Shown: in pieces, positions 31,101 through 42,900 of the stretch
Layout: each line of letters begins with the position of its first letter
Position numbering within the stretch: position 1 is the first letter of the stretch
Origin: Isochrysis galbana
Lineage: Eukaryota; Haptophyta; Isochrysidales; Isochrysidaceae
Assembly (NCBI GenBank): GCA_018136815.1
Contig: CM030939.1
Span: forward strand, 1,034,113-1,098,112
DNA length: 64,000 nt
Direction: 5' to 3'
Notes under the pieces: model-generated
Seen by the model: the letters and a program-made list of their open reading frames with translations, nothing else
What the model was told of the DNA's origin: nothing
The model's database searches: none
Position numbers and translations under genes: made by a program

Positions 31101-34100
31101 GGGGCGCACCTGCGCCTTGCTCTGCGCCAGCTGACGGAGCCCATTATAGAGAGCCCAGCGGCGATGGCGCGGCAGGCGCATCGCCGATGCCCGCGTCTGG
31201 CCTCCATCGTCATAGGCGGCTCGCTCCGCCTCATCACAGCACTCCGTCACTTCAGCGATGGTCATTGCGGGTTCGAGGTGGACGTCCGATAGCGTGGGTA
31301 TCTTGCCTAGCGGTGGCGCTTCGCCTTCTTGGGTGCCAGAGAGCCACGCCCATATCGCTGGCTCGGGCATGCGCTCAATCGTGGATGCGAGCGTCCCGCG
31401 AAAGCGCTGGTCGCACCGCAGCTGTGACCCGGCTAGGACCTCCTCGCTCCAAGCGGCGTGCGCCTTACGTAATGCGGACCCGAGGCGGCCACGAGCGGCG
31501 CGCTGCTGGTCGTGCACGTTGGAGACGACGGCCTTCTCCACGGATGTACGGACGCCGCGGCGCTCAGTGAGCAGCGCGGCGAGGTTGTACGCCTTGAGAT
31601 CCTACACGCACATAGAGTCAGCCGAGCAGGATGAGGCCGCGCCGCGCTGCCAGTTACGAAACTAGCACTGCTACGATTAGTGGGGCACATGCTTGTTGGC
31701 GCCGAGCGCACCTCAGACTGAGACCGCCCACCGACGCGAACGACGCGCGGCTCGAACTTGAGGATGCCCTCAAGGAACTGATCGAGCGCGTGGTTCGTGT
31801 GGCACAGGACCAGGATGGGTGGAGGACGCTTCGCGACCTCCTCAGGTGGCGCGGCGGCGGCCGCCAAGAGCACGGCCGGGCCGCTATTCGGCGCGACGCC
31901 GACCGCACTCTCACCGGGTACGGGTTTCTCCGGGATGAGCTCGTCGGGGACATCCGACGGGTAATCGCTCGCTTCCGGCACTTCTGACAAGTCCGCGTCC
32001 GTCTCGACGGCCAACGTTCCGTCGACTGACTTCTGCAGAGCGGACTCCTGGAGTCATGGGGCGGGCGGGCGGGTGGGTGGGTGGGTGGGGAGGCGCATGG
32101 CGAGATGGTGCGACGCGGATTGCACAGCGAGGTTGGATGGCGCGGCAGAGGTGGGGGCCCGCCGCGCCAGCTCACCCACCGCTACCTGGGACGTCGCAAC
32201 GCGTGTGATGGTGCGTGTGCACCTGCACCTGAGCTGCCTCACCAACCCTTTGCATGCGCTTGATGCGGTGTTTGAGCCAGCCGTGTGCGTCGCCCGGCCG
32301 GCCCGTCGCGGCGGCAGCGGTTGGCGAGAGAAGCGACTCACGTGTCGTCTCCTCCTCGATGTCGGCGCTGAACTGTTCTGTGGCGAGCCCGCCCACCGAG
32401 ATAGGGGGCGGCGGACGGGCGAGCGCGGGAGAGCTGGCGGCAGTGGGCGTGCCGTCGCCTGGCGTGCACGCAGCTGGTGTCTCGGTGCCGCCCTCAGTCT
32501 CGCTGAGGCGCGACGTCTTGGAGGCCGGTGCATCGCCCGGTTCCCCCACCGCTGGCCGCTTGCCGAGCGGCGTGCCTCCCGTCGACGAGCCGCCGCCGTC
32601 ACTGGCGGCTGTGGCGGCCCGCTCCGCTGCACGCTTCTTCATTCGCTCGGCCGCGTCAAGCGCCGCCTTCATTCGGCGGTCACTGGCAGCGGCGACTGGC
32701 GCCGCTGCAGCAGCGGCGGAGGCGGCAGCCACTGCAGCCGCTTGGGCTGCCATACCATCGGTCGTCCACAAGGCGGTATTGCGCAGGAGCGTGCGCACGA
32801 CCATAAGGCCGATGAAGGTCTTGCCTGTGCCGGGTGGGCCCTGAATATGGGGGAGGGGGATGATCTTGCGCGGGCTAGTGAGGGCGAGCGACCGCATTGC
32901 GGACAAGCCTGGTGAGCGCGAGTTTGCGCATCGTGACCGAGCTGGCGACTTCCCAGCCGGTATTCGATCCATTGGCAGCTCACCTGCACGAGCGCGAGCC
33001 TCCGTGTGAGGAGAGCCTTGGCGGCCTCAAGCTGGAAAGGATCGAGCGAGGAGCCAGGGGCGTGCTCCCAACGACCTGTCACGTCGACAGCCATCTTGGC
33101 GGCCTGCTCGGTCATGTTGAAGATGGGCCGTACGTCGTAGCCCGAAACTCCGCGCACGATATAATTGGGCGGAGCATCGCACTCGCGGCACCGTAGAAGG
33201 GCGTCCTCCATTGGCAGGCTACCGCCGTCAGCGACCGCCTGCTGTAGCGCGGCGAGCACTGGGCGGTACGCGCCCCAATAGGCGCCAGCTTCGAGCATCT
33301 CGAGCGGCACACCGGCGAGAGCTGCCACGTCGATGGCGAGCGCCGTGTCGCGCGCCGCAGACTCGAGTGTGTGGTTGTCGGCGCCTACGCCGTCACCCTG
33401 CGCGGACGGGAAGGTGCGGCGAGAAGGGGCGATTAGCACGCGAGCATCAGGGACCGGGCGCCCGGGCAGCCGTTGGCCACAGACCTGGAAGGAGACGTAA
33501 AGGGAGCCGTCGGCACGCAACCGTGCCGCCTCACGTTTGGTGACGACTGCGCATCGCGTAGTTCGCCACCTGTGACGGTGTGGCGGATGGCACGAATTGG
33601 AGAGGCAGACAACTGCGGGTTTGGAGGCGGGTGGCGAGGGCAGTGGCAGTGTCCATTGAGGCTAGCACTGGCGGGACGGGCTCACCCATCCGCCGAGAGC
33701 ACGACAAGCGAGCCGTTGATGAGCCCGGCCTCTCCGTCGGCAGCGCTCTCCATCCGCAAGAGATGGAGGAGGCCGCCTGGCTCCCCGACGTGCGTGCCGA
33801 CGAGCTGGACGTTGCGGTGGAGGCGCACCTCACGCGGCGGCTCCCTGCCTGCACGCACATCATTGAGCGCATCGCGGAGCGGACGGATCTGCAAAGGGTG
33901 GACGTTGGAAGAGCGCCACCGGGGCGTGCCGTGAGGAACGGGTGGGAGAGTGCGCGTGCAGGCGGCGGGTGGGCGGTGGCGCGGAACGGACGAGCGGTTT
34001 GGCGCGCGGAGTGGCGGGATGGGCGGGGAGTGGGGCCGCCTCACAAAGTCCTCCCTCAGCAGAGTGAAGTGCGTGTGCACGTACTCATCCCTTGAGGCAT

Positions 34101-34821
34101 ACTCTCCGCTCGTCTTATTTGCGGGAGGGTTGGTCGGGAACTGCAGCTCATCCGCGCGTGGCAGGAGCGGCGCGTAGCGGAGCGAGGCGGCCTCAGGTAG
34201 GGCGCCGGGCGGCGCGAGCGCGCCGACCGAGCGCGTCACCCAGTCCAGCTGCAGCGGCCTTGCCCCACCTCCTCCTCCCCCACCCCTTTTGCCCCTGCGC
34301 TCTCCGCGCTTGAGCGCCTCAATCGCGTCCGCTAGCTCTGCCGCCAACTTGGCGAGGCTCCTCGAGCGCTCGGCTGGTAGCGACGTGCGCACTGCCTCCA
34401 CCTCCGCCTGAATCACGTCGTACGGCAGCTCAAACCGGTCGAAGAGGGGTGAGGAAAGCAGAGAGAGAGAGAGAGAGAGCCACCCGTTGAGCGCCAGCTC
34501 TTTCGTGGGAGCCGAGCGGGCGGAAAGCGAGGCGGCGAGCGATTGGGCGGTGTGCCTCGCGTTCTCCAGCCACGTGCCCGCGCCCAGCACGCCGTACAGC
34601 ACGAGGCGGCTGAGAGGGAGAGAAGGGTCGAGCCGCGAGAGGATGATGACTGTTGAGGTCAGGCTGCTCTCGGTGAACTGGGAGGCCTTGATGGCGTTGG
34701 GCAGGCCGTCATGGAGCGCGAGCAGCGTCAGCGCCAAACGCTCGCCGCGCAACTCCTCCGCCGCGCCGTGCAGGCTGCGTAGAGCCTGGCGGAGCCCCAG
34801 GTGGAGGCCCTCGTCGGCCAT
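28187..34821 (-). CDS. ZNFX1-like superfamily 1 helicase with two C-terminal WW domains
   Basis: An RNA helicase of the UPF1-like group, closest to ZNFX1/NFX1-type proteins. Exons: 34821-34045, 33888-33686, 33569-32984, 32840-32229, 32047-31712, 31601-31110, 30936-30745, 30581-30378, 30238-30109, 30027-29813, 29658-28765, 28717-28187, giving 1723 aa. Two junctions (32229/32047 and 29813/29658) are less certain. The ZNFX1-type N-terminal region shows HFTLLREDF then IRPLRDAL. Helicase motifs: Q-like LDPFQLEAAKALL, motif I QGPPGTGKT (523-530), LCHTNHALDQ, motif II VVVFEEAAE (EEAA), motif III LLLIGDHQQL, TQRRMRP, VDAYQGEEND and VALSRARLGFF. A low-complexity insert of about 200 residues follows motif I. 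After the core, TCSLTLPCGHQC resembles an NFX1 zinc-finger remnant. WW domains lie at about 1632-1662 (RDYYYCQATGERTW) and 1690-1719 (PYWVNRLTKETTW). The start may instead be at 35130. Confidence 0.9.
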
Positions 34822-34958
34822 GGGGGGGGGGAGGGGGAGGGGGGGGGGGGGGGGAGGCGGGGCGAGGAGGGGGATTATTATAAAGGTAGAGATCGCGGCG
34901 TGGGAGGGGGGGAGGGAGGGAGGGAGGGAGGGAGGGAGGGAGGGAGGGGGGGGGGGGG
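34822..34958. repeat. G-tract and GGGA tandem repeat at the helicase 5' end
   Basis: Runs of G (34822-34855) and GGGA units repeated about nine times, followed by about 11 G (34905-34958). The tract abuts the proposed helicase start codon at 34821. On the coding strand it is C-rich and would lie in the 5' leader, an intron, or a Pro-rich N-terminal coding stretch if the upstream ATG at 35130 is used. Confidence 0.8.
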
Positions 34959-35134
34959 GCTGGGGGGCTGGACGTTGCTGGACGTCTCCAGCGTCAGAGC
35001 GTGCGAGCTGCTGTCGCTGCCGATGCCCCGACGACCGAGGAGACTGCCTGACTGCCTTGGCCTTTGGCAGCCTGGCAGCCTCGCTGCGTGCTTTCGTGAG
35101 GGCTCTCTTCTCAACCTCGTGCTTTGTCATTATG

Positions 35135-36894
35135 AGAACGAATTAGGGCCTGGTAAGAGTTTGCGAAATCCCTCCCCAAATTTCTCGCAAAAGTTTTTCA
35201 AAAATCCCACGGCGAGCCCCCAAATTTCCCCAAAGTTTCGAAAAAATTTCTTGTATTTTCAGCATCGCGCGCTGCGCGGTGAAATAAAACCACATCAATA
35301 AACATCAATCAATAGCAGTTCGGTCTATCATCTATCCCTATCCATATAAATATAAACCGTAAATGACGAAAAGGTTGGACGATACATACTACATACATAC
35401 TGCCTAACTATTGCTTCTTCTGATTAAAATTACATACTACTACTAATTATAATGATGAATGATGATGATGATTATGATGATGACCTAGTTGGGCTGTCAG
35501 TCCGTAAGCTTACGGTGGTTTTGAGCTTACACTTACATCAGTACTTACATCAGTACTAACATCAGCTTACACCCCTATTATAACTTCTAGTATCGCTATT
35601 ATTATACTTATACTTATACTTACTGGGGGGTGTTCAGCGTGCAGCGCGTGGCGCGCGCGCAAAGGGGAGGGCAGCGCCAAGAGGCCAAGGTGGCGTGGGG
35701 GGGGCAGCTAGCAGGAGAGATGAGAGATGGGGGGGAGGGAGCGGGCGGGCGCGCCTCTGCGCTTGTTCGCGGGGGCTCGTTCCCGCTCCGGAGTTTTGTT
35801 TTCAGTTTTATTTTTGAACTGGCAGCCTAGGCACTAACATCAGTATATCAGCTCCTAGGGAGCTTACACTAATGCATCAGTACTAATATCAGTACTTACA
35901 GCCCAACTAGGGATGATGATGATGACTCTTCGCCTGCGTTCTTAGCCAGCTACAGCTACTTCCTACTCCTACATCTAGCAGCTAGCAGCATTAGCAGCAG
36001 CATTAGAGCAATGACCTCTACCTCAGTCATCAACCAAACAAACCTCAAACCTTACGCTCTCATTGTATCGCAACATGAGCCCAGCTTGCACTTGACCAGC
36101 AGAGCTCGTGCTCTGAAGATGCCCAAACACACACTTACATTACATTCAACAACGAGAAAACGCGCTCACACGAAGCAGAAGAAGGTGTCAAAGGAAAAGT
36201 GATGCGAGCTGCCGTCTGCCGTTACCCGATTGGGAATCTAAGTTAGAGCGGTTGCAGGCCCACCAATTCAGCACATGGTTGTTGAACTCCTTGCTTGACG
36301 TCCGTCCGCGCGGTCGACATTGAAACCTTGCGCTGCTGCTACTGCCAAATGTATTGGCAGCTCTTGCTGTTGCAAGTTTGTGTGTGCGAGACGTGTGCCG
36401 TCAGTGCACGCGCGCACACCTCACCTCGCCTCCGCTTCCGCGCCATGACGCGTCCGCGGCTGCAAGGAGCAAGGCGGGGTGTCGTCCGGCCGCGCCGCGC
36501 GCCGTCGCCGCACGCTCGTTTATGCTAGATCTAGATGATCTTCGATCTTTCTTCTCACTTTGCATCGAGAAAGACATAAAAGTGGCATGTATTTGATTAA
36601 GGAGCAAAAACACGTGAGATTCGCCTTGTTTTCTTGGGGCGTGCGGGCGCGTGCCTAGCCGCGCCACGCGCCATGAGCCACCGGGCCGTGAGCCCGCAAC
36701 GATATGTGGCAATTAGAATTAGAGTTAGAGTTACTTTTCGGCTTTTATACTAGCGAATTTTCGCACAAGTTTTGTGAAAGTTACTCTTTTCACGGTTTCC
36801 CTCCCCCAAATTTCTCGAAATTTCTTCGCGCTGAGACGTCCCCCAAATTTCGCAAAAAGTTTCGCGAAACTCTTACCAGGCCCTAGAACGAATT
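35135..36894. mobile_element. TIR element with 10-bp target duplication (MULE-like)
   Basis: The element spans 35145-36884 (1740 bp). The left end, AGGGCCTGGTAAGAGTTT, is matched by the reverse complement of the right end, AAACTCTTACCAGGCCCT: 18 bp perfect, continuing imperfectly through CGAAA and CCCAAATTTC words. Identical AGAACGAATT lies at 35135-35144 and 36885-36894. A 9-11 bp duplication is typical of Mutator-like elements. No transposase is visible; open frames are short (for example 36011-36202). The element contains another inserted element at 35484-35911. Its left duplication begins 5 bp from the alternative ATG (35130) of the helicase gene. Confidence 0.85.
35476..35919. mobile_element. 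CCTAG-ended MITE nested in the larger element
   Basis: The element spans 35484-35911 (428 bp). Left end CCTAGTTGGGCTGT; right end ACAGCCCAACTAGG (14-bp perfect inverted repeat). It is flanked by GATGATGA on both sides (35476-35483 and 35912-35919), although the flank is itself a GAT repeat, so the duplication is less decisive. Internal CATCAGTAC words are repeated in both orientations. Its right half recurs at 11550-11705. The CCTAG ends and 8-bp flanks match the style of the MITE at 16448-16955. Confidence 0.75.
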
Positions 36895-37082
36895 CTTGCT
36901 TGATACAGTTGATTATGTACAAGGTACAAGGTGAGCTCGATATGAGCGTATGCAGTATGCAGTATGCACACGCATGTTTGACGGTTTTATGGCGTATGGA
37001 GACCACTACGCAAAAGCGAGCTCTCTCTGTCACAAAATAACAAAAAATTATGGACAAGGCATGGGATCCACATGCCATTCGT

Positions 37083-37096
37083 TGCTATAAATAAAC
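37083..37096 (+). promoter_or_regulatory. Possible TATA box
   Basis: GCTATAAATAAACC lies about 50 bp upstream of the ATG at 37136. It is one of the few good TATA-like words at a plausible position in this window. Confidence 0.4.
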
Positions 37097-37135
37097 CTCA
37101 CAAGACCATGCTCCATCCCCTGCTTCGGAGGTACA

Positions 37136-37447
37136 ATGTACAATGACATGGGCAAGTTCGATGGCAAGCAAGAGAAGCTGTGGCACAAGAGGAAGGAGGT
37201 GATCCGGTCCAAGATGGGCAAGCTTGTTGATATCAACAAAGAAGAAGCTGAGAGACTCTACAGGAAGTTCCACCGGCTTGGGCTTTGTCACCAGCAGCAC
37301 ATAGACGAGATAAAGAAGAGTATCATGAACAATTCGATGCATGGTGATTATTACCTAGACTGTGAGACGACCCCCTTCGGGAAGCATCGGACCTATGCGA
37401 TCTCGGTGACAGAAGGTGGATGTGGTGGGCAAACCTTTAGCCTTTAG
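37136..37447 (+). CDS. Hypothetical 103-aa protein
   Basis: A lysine-rich frame beginning MYNDMGKFDGKQEKLWHKRK, predicted largely helical, with four His and three Cys. Not recognised. It is preceded by a TATA-like word at 37083-37096 and followed by a LINE 3' tail on the opposite strand. It could be a short real gene, a first exon, or a transposon-derived frame; coding is suggested only by composition and length. Confidence 0.4.
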   Translation: MYNDMGKFDGKQEKLWHKRKEVIRSKMGKLVDINKEEAERLYRKFHRLGLCHQQHIDEIKKSIMNNSMHGDYYLDCETTPFGKHRTYAISVTEGGCGGQTFSL

Positions 37448-37585
37448 GGCGACAACGAACACTCACGACGATCCAATGCATGCCGCGCTCATGTGGATCG
37501 TTGAGCGATCAAATCCGAGGTTCAGTTGGCGTGATTTCCAAGATAAGGCTACGCTTAAGGCACGCATCTTCGTCCACAATCTCGT

Positions 37586-37716
37586 CAACTAAGTTTATAC
37601 TTAGACGCGATGGAGCGCGCCGCCGCGACTCCCCTCTCCTTCGGGCCCCCCGCCGAGGGCGCCCCCCCAGTGCCCATGGAGCAGCCGCTGTCGAAGCGGC
37701 CGCGTCCGCCTGCTGA
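37586..37716 (-). repeat. LINE 3' tail, solo copy on the minus strand
   Basis: The reverse complement matches 63718-63842 and 13338-13487. From the end inward on the plus strand: CAACTAAGTTTATACTTAG, then CGCGATGGAGCGCGCC, CTCTCCTTCGGGCCCCCCGC and CGAGGGCGCCC. The terminal AACTAAG/CTTAGTT words form a perfect stem. Confidence 0.7.
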
Positions 37717-37848
37717 CTGCTGACCTGCTTCAGCCCGTCAGCGTCTCCGAAGTCGTCTCCTCCGCCGCGCCTGCCGCCGGCTTCGCCCCTTCCTCATTGC
37801 TCATTGCCCTCGGACCCTATCGATGGGTCATCCCAATTCGTTAGCGGT

Positions 37849-37895
37849 CAGCGGCGCGCGCTCCATGACCCTACCAGTCTATCAATTTACTGATA
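37849..37895 (+). repeat. Related short 3'-tail end with a different terminal stem
   Basis: AGCGGCGCGCGCTCCATGAC, then CCTACCAGT, then the stem CTATCAATTTACTGATAG. The lead-in matches 59609-59624 (GCGGCGCGCGTTCCATGACC), where a different stem (CTATTGTTTTAACGATAG) follows. This fits a family whose 3' terminal hairpin is conserved in shape but not in sequence. Confidence 0.5.
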
Positions 37896-37984
37896 GTTGG
37901 GTGGGACGGATCACGGATCAATAAGGAATCCGGTGTGATGAATACTCCGTTTCAAAATACGTCCATCACTCCCGCGGCGGGCGC

Positions 37985-38208
37985 CGCGGTTCGTTACCGG
38001 TGGAGCCCCAGAGCGTGTGCAAGGGAGGGGCGAGGGGCGAGGGGGGAGGAGAATCGCGGTTGAATCGCACCATTTTCAGACGAAGATTTTCTTGTTTCTT
38101 GGCGACAGGTGGCCCCCTGGGAGTTTTGTTGTGGGCTTTGGAGAATGGTCAAAAATGCCCCCCCCCAGACCCCAGATTAGTATTTAAAAAGCCCTGTTTG
38201 ACCGCCCT
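37985..38208. repeat. Right-end fragment of the hAT family at 50953-53001
   Basis: Shares CCAGAGCGTGTGCAAGGG, TTCGGACGAAG-like words, GGTCAAAAATG, ATTAGTATTTAAAAAGCCCT and the terminal GTTTGACCGCCCTA with the right end of the larger element. No left end was found nearby. Confidence 0.6.
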
Positions 38209-39940
38209 ACCCCTACCCTACGACATATCACATATCCATATCCATGTCCATGTCCGACATTAAAATTAAAATTGGTGCGAGTAGCGTACTTTTGTTGTAG
38301 TTGTAACGAGTGCACCTCACAACTATCGCGAGCGCGAGTAGTTTTGTGGACCAGTGCGCGCGCAACTACAATCTTGATCAGGATCCTAAGGAGTTCTGTA
38401 GTCGAGTTTTATTCTGAACGCTCCCATTGATACCTGAAAAGTTCACAAAAGCGCACAAAAACAAATAGTAGTACTAATAGATCTTGCTTAGATCCTATTT
38501 ATAATTCACATTCTCTGAACTCAATCACATGATCAAAGAGATTCCCCCCCTGCGGTATGAGTGCCCGCTCCGCCCCCGCTCCCCCCCTTTCGACTCTCCC
38601 CCTCCCTCCTCCTCCATCCCGTCTTATTTCGTAAATCCGAAAGAATCATCTACATAACCCACTGTTTCTCACTTCCCGCTCGTCCTCACCTCTCATCCCT
38701 CTTTTCTTTCACTCCTTTCTCTCCGAATCTTTCTCTAACCTTCCTCCTTCCTTCTCCTCGCTCTCTTCCGCTTCTTCACCTCTTCTCCCCCCCTTCTCCT
38801 CCTCCTCTCCTCTGCTCTCCTCTCCTCTCGCCCGCGCCTCCTCTACATTTTTCATCCTTTTTATTCCGTATTCCCCTCTCAACTTTCACCGTATGTAGAA
38901 CATCTGCTGCTGTTCGGTGAAAAAATCTCTCTCCCCTCTCCCTCCGATGCTGCTCCTCCTCCCCCCCTAGTCCTCCATCATATTTCATCAAACAGACGCC
39001 ACTTTTCAGACTCCTCCCCACCTCCCCTCCCCTCCCTCCCTCCCTCCCTCCCTCCACCTCTTTCTCTCCCTCCCTCCCTCTCTCTCTCTCTCTCCCTCTC
39101 CCTCTCTTCTGTCTTCCCCCCATTCTCCCTCCCTCTCTCCCTCTCTCTCCCTCCCTCTCTCTCTACTCTCCCCCCCCCCCCCCCCCCCCTCCCTCCGCCC
39201 TTAGGCGGGCGCCGCAAGCAGCTCACCGCGCTCTCCTCCTCCCTTCTCTCCTCCCCCCTCTCTCCCCCCCCTTTCTCGGGCGTGCGGCGACGGCGCGATG
39301 GACTTGTGCGTGCGCCTGCCCAACTCTTGCGACCCAACGCGTCCCACCCTACCCGCGGCCTCTCCTTTCCCTCCCCTCCACACACACCTTCCCCCCTTTC
39401 CCCCTCCCTCCCCCCTTTCCCTGCGGCTCTCAGCTCTGCGCAGAGAGAACGAGAGAGAGGGTGGGGAGGGGGGAAGAGGGGTGGGAGGCAGCAAGTAGCG
39501 GCTGCCTGCCAGGCCTACGGCTCTCGCGATGCACGCGTAGGCACGACCTCCCGTGTCCGCCTTTCTCTCCTTCCCCTCCTCCCCCCCTCTCCGCCGCGTC
39601 TCTCCCTCTCCCTTGCATTCCCCCCCCCCCCCCCCCCTCCTCGCTCTCCACAAAGGGAGGGGAAGTGGCGGGGAAGGGGGGGGGGGGGGGGGGGGGGGCA
39701 GAGCGACTGCCTTCGCGGCGCTTTAGCATTCTTGCCTCGCACGTTCGTATTGCTGAGCGGCGCATACCACGCCAAATCTTCTACTACTGTCCTCATACTG
39801 TGCTCACTACTCTTGTCCTCACACTTCTCTCTTTCCACACTGAGCTAAGCCAGACCACAGCCTCTCACCGCCTCGCCCCCCTCCCCCTCACTCCACACCC
39901 CGCCTGCCCGTCGTTGCCCTGTACAGCACGCTCCTTGCGG
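38209..39940. other. CT-rich intergenic DNA upstream of beta-adaptin
   Basis: 38560-39200 and 39230-39660 are dense CT/C tracts, with poly-C (39170-39190, 39618-39637) and a long poly-G run (39676-39699). No gene is recognised. Part may be the 5' leader or first intron of the adaptin gene. Confidence 0.5.
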
Positions 39941-42900
39941 ATGACGTCCGCGCCACGAGCGCGCCCCACTAGCTCACTGCATCCACCACACTTCCCATGC
40001 CCGCGCAGTGTTGACAAGATTGGCGCGCAGGTGAACAAGATTGCGACAGGCGCAGCGGGCGGCAATGACTCCAAGTACTTCCAAACTACCAAGAAAGGTG
40101 CGGTCTATTCTTCCGGCCCCCAATGGAGAATGCCCAACGCCCTTCCTACCCTCGTCACGTGCAAAACTTGCGGAGGGCTTTGTTGCTCTCTCCTATCCAT
40201 GCCGACCGCCCGTGAGCAGGCGAAATCCACGAGCTTCGCGAGGAGTTGAGTCACCCCAAGATGGAGAAGAAGAAGGATGCGGTCAAGAAAGTGATCGCAG
40301 CGATGACTGTGGGTAAGGACGTGTCGATGCTCTTCACTGACGTTGTCAATTGCATCCAGACGGTGAGCACGTCTTGGAGTTGGGTCGAAGCGATGGATGC
40401 TAGTGCTACTCACAATGCCGCCTAGTTGTCGCGGGCGGCGGTGCCGCCAGAGCGAGTGGTGCGGAAATCTTCATGCATCTTGAGAATTGACACCAGTGGA
40501 GAGCTCCAAGGCAGACAGGCCCGCTGCTGGGCAAATCTGCGTGGGCGTGCGCGCGCAGTCACACCGCGCCCGCTGTACCGCCCTCCGGCTGCTCGCGCAG
40601 GTCAACATTGAACTGAAGAAGCTCGTCTACCTCTATCTCATCAACTACGCCAAGTCGCAGCCCGACCTCGCCATCCTCGCAGTCAATACGTTCGTCAAGG
40701 ATACCCAAGATCAGAACCCCTTGATCCGCGCCCTGGCGGTACGGACGATGGGCTGCATCCGCGTCGACAAAATTGTGGAGTACTTGTGCGAGCCGCTGCG
40801 TAAGTGTCTCAAGGACGAGGACCCGTACGTGCGCAAGACAGCAGCAGTCTGCGTCGCCAAGCTATACGACATCAATGGCGAGCTCGTCGAGGATCAGGGT
40901 TTCCTCGACATGGTCTATGATCTGCTCGGCGATTCCAACCCGATGGTCGTCTCCAACGCGGTCGCCGCGCTCGCCGAGATTGCCGAAACGTCCGAGGCGG
41001 GCCGGAAGGTCTTTCAGATCAACACGTCAACCTTGCAAAAGATGCTGGCCGCACTCAACGAGTGCACCGAATGGGGTCAGGTCTTCATCCTTGATTCGCT
41101 CGCCCTCTACAACCCATCTGACGCGCGCGAGGCGGAGGCCATCATCGAACGTGTGACGCCCCGGCTGCAGCATGCCAACTCGGCCGTCGTCCTCTCTGCT
41201 GTCAAGGTGATGATTCGCTACATGGACCTCATCACATCTCAAGAGGCCCTCAAGCCCCTGTACAAGAAGATGGCGCCACCACTCGTCACACTCCTCTCGT
41301 CTGAGCCGGAGATTCAGTACGTCGCGCTACGCAACATCAACCTTATCGTGCAGAAGCGTGCCAAGATCCTTGAGCACGAGATCAAGGTGTTTTTCTGCAA
41401 GTACAATGATCCGATCTATGTTAAGATGGAAAAGCTCGAAATCATGATCAAGCTGACGCAGGAGCGCAACATCGAACAGGTGCGCAGCCCGCGCACACGC
41501 AGCCGCCCAGACTGGTCGGTGATGCGGGACACCTCGCCTCACCCATGCTTGCTTCTTGCCCCGCGACTCACCCTGCCAGGTGCTGATGGAGCTCAAGGAG
41601 TATGCGACCGAGGTAGACGTGGACTTTGTCCGCCGGTCTGTGCGCGCGATTGGCCGCTGCGCAATCAAGCTAGAGAAGACCGCCGAGCGCTGCATCAATG
41701 TGCTGCTCGATCTCATTCAGACCAAGGTGAACTACGTCGTGCAGGAGGCCGTCATTGTCATCAAGGACATCTTCCGAAAGTTCCCCAACCGGTACGAGTC
41801 AATCATCGGGACTCTCTGCGAGAATCTCGACACGCTCGACGAGCCTGAGGCCAAGGGCTCGATGATATGGATTATCGGCGAGTACGCGGAGCGCATCGAC
41901 AACGCCGATGAATTGCTCGAGTCCTTCCTCGAATCGTTCGATGACGAGACGCCGGCGGTGCAGCTACAGGTCCCCCCCCCCCCCCCCGCCATCGCGTGTG
42001 TACGGCAGTCCGTCGGCGACCACTATTGCTGACTCCGTCTCGGCGGCCATCCCTGCGCAGATGCTCACGGCGACAGTCAAGCTCTTCCTGAAGCGCCCCG
42101 CAGAGACCCAAAAGATGGTGCAAGACGTCCTCACGCTTGCCACGCAAGACTCGGACAACCCCGACCTTCGTGACCGTGGCTACATCTATTGGCGCCTGCT
42201 CTCGACCGACCCTGAGGCGGCCAAGCAGGTCGTGCTTGCCGAAAAGCCGCACATTTCGGACGACTCGTACACACTTGACCCTTCTGTGCTGGACGATCTC
42301 ATCACGCATCTTTCGACGCTCGCCTCCGTGTACCACAAGCCGCCCTCCACCTTCATCTCGGGCCGTTCGCGTACCGTGCCGACGCTCGGCAACGGCCGCT
42401 CAATCGACGACCCCGAGATGCAAGAGAGCGACGCCACGATGACATCCGACATGATGATCGACGTTGGCGCAGGCGGTGCGCAGGCGGCGCCCCCCGCCAT
42501 GCCCGATCGTGGTGCAGGCGGCGGTGGTCTCGTGGACCTACTCGGCCTAGATGATGAGGTGCCGCCCGCCGCCCCTCCGATGGGCGGCGCGCCCAGTTAC
42601 GCGCCGCCGGGGATGGCCGACCTCTTTGGCGCACCCGCTCCTGCGCCCGCGCCCCCCTCGGGCAAGATCGTGCTCGACGCGCAGCGGGGCGAGGGGATGC
42701 AGATTCGCTCTTCTTTCGTATCGCAGGGTGGTCGCGTCTTCCAGCGGATCACCATAGAGAATCATTCGCCTGCTCCCCTTTCGGCCTTCGCTATCCAGTA
42801 CAACAAAAACTCCTTCGGGCTCAACCCCGAGTCCCCGGCTGCGCTCGGACAGGTCATGCCGCAGCAGATCGCTCCTGGAGGATCACACACTGGCATGATG

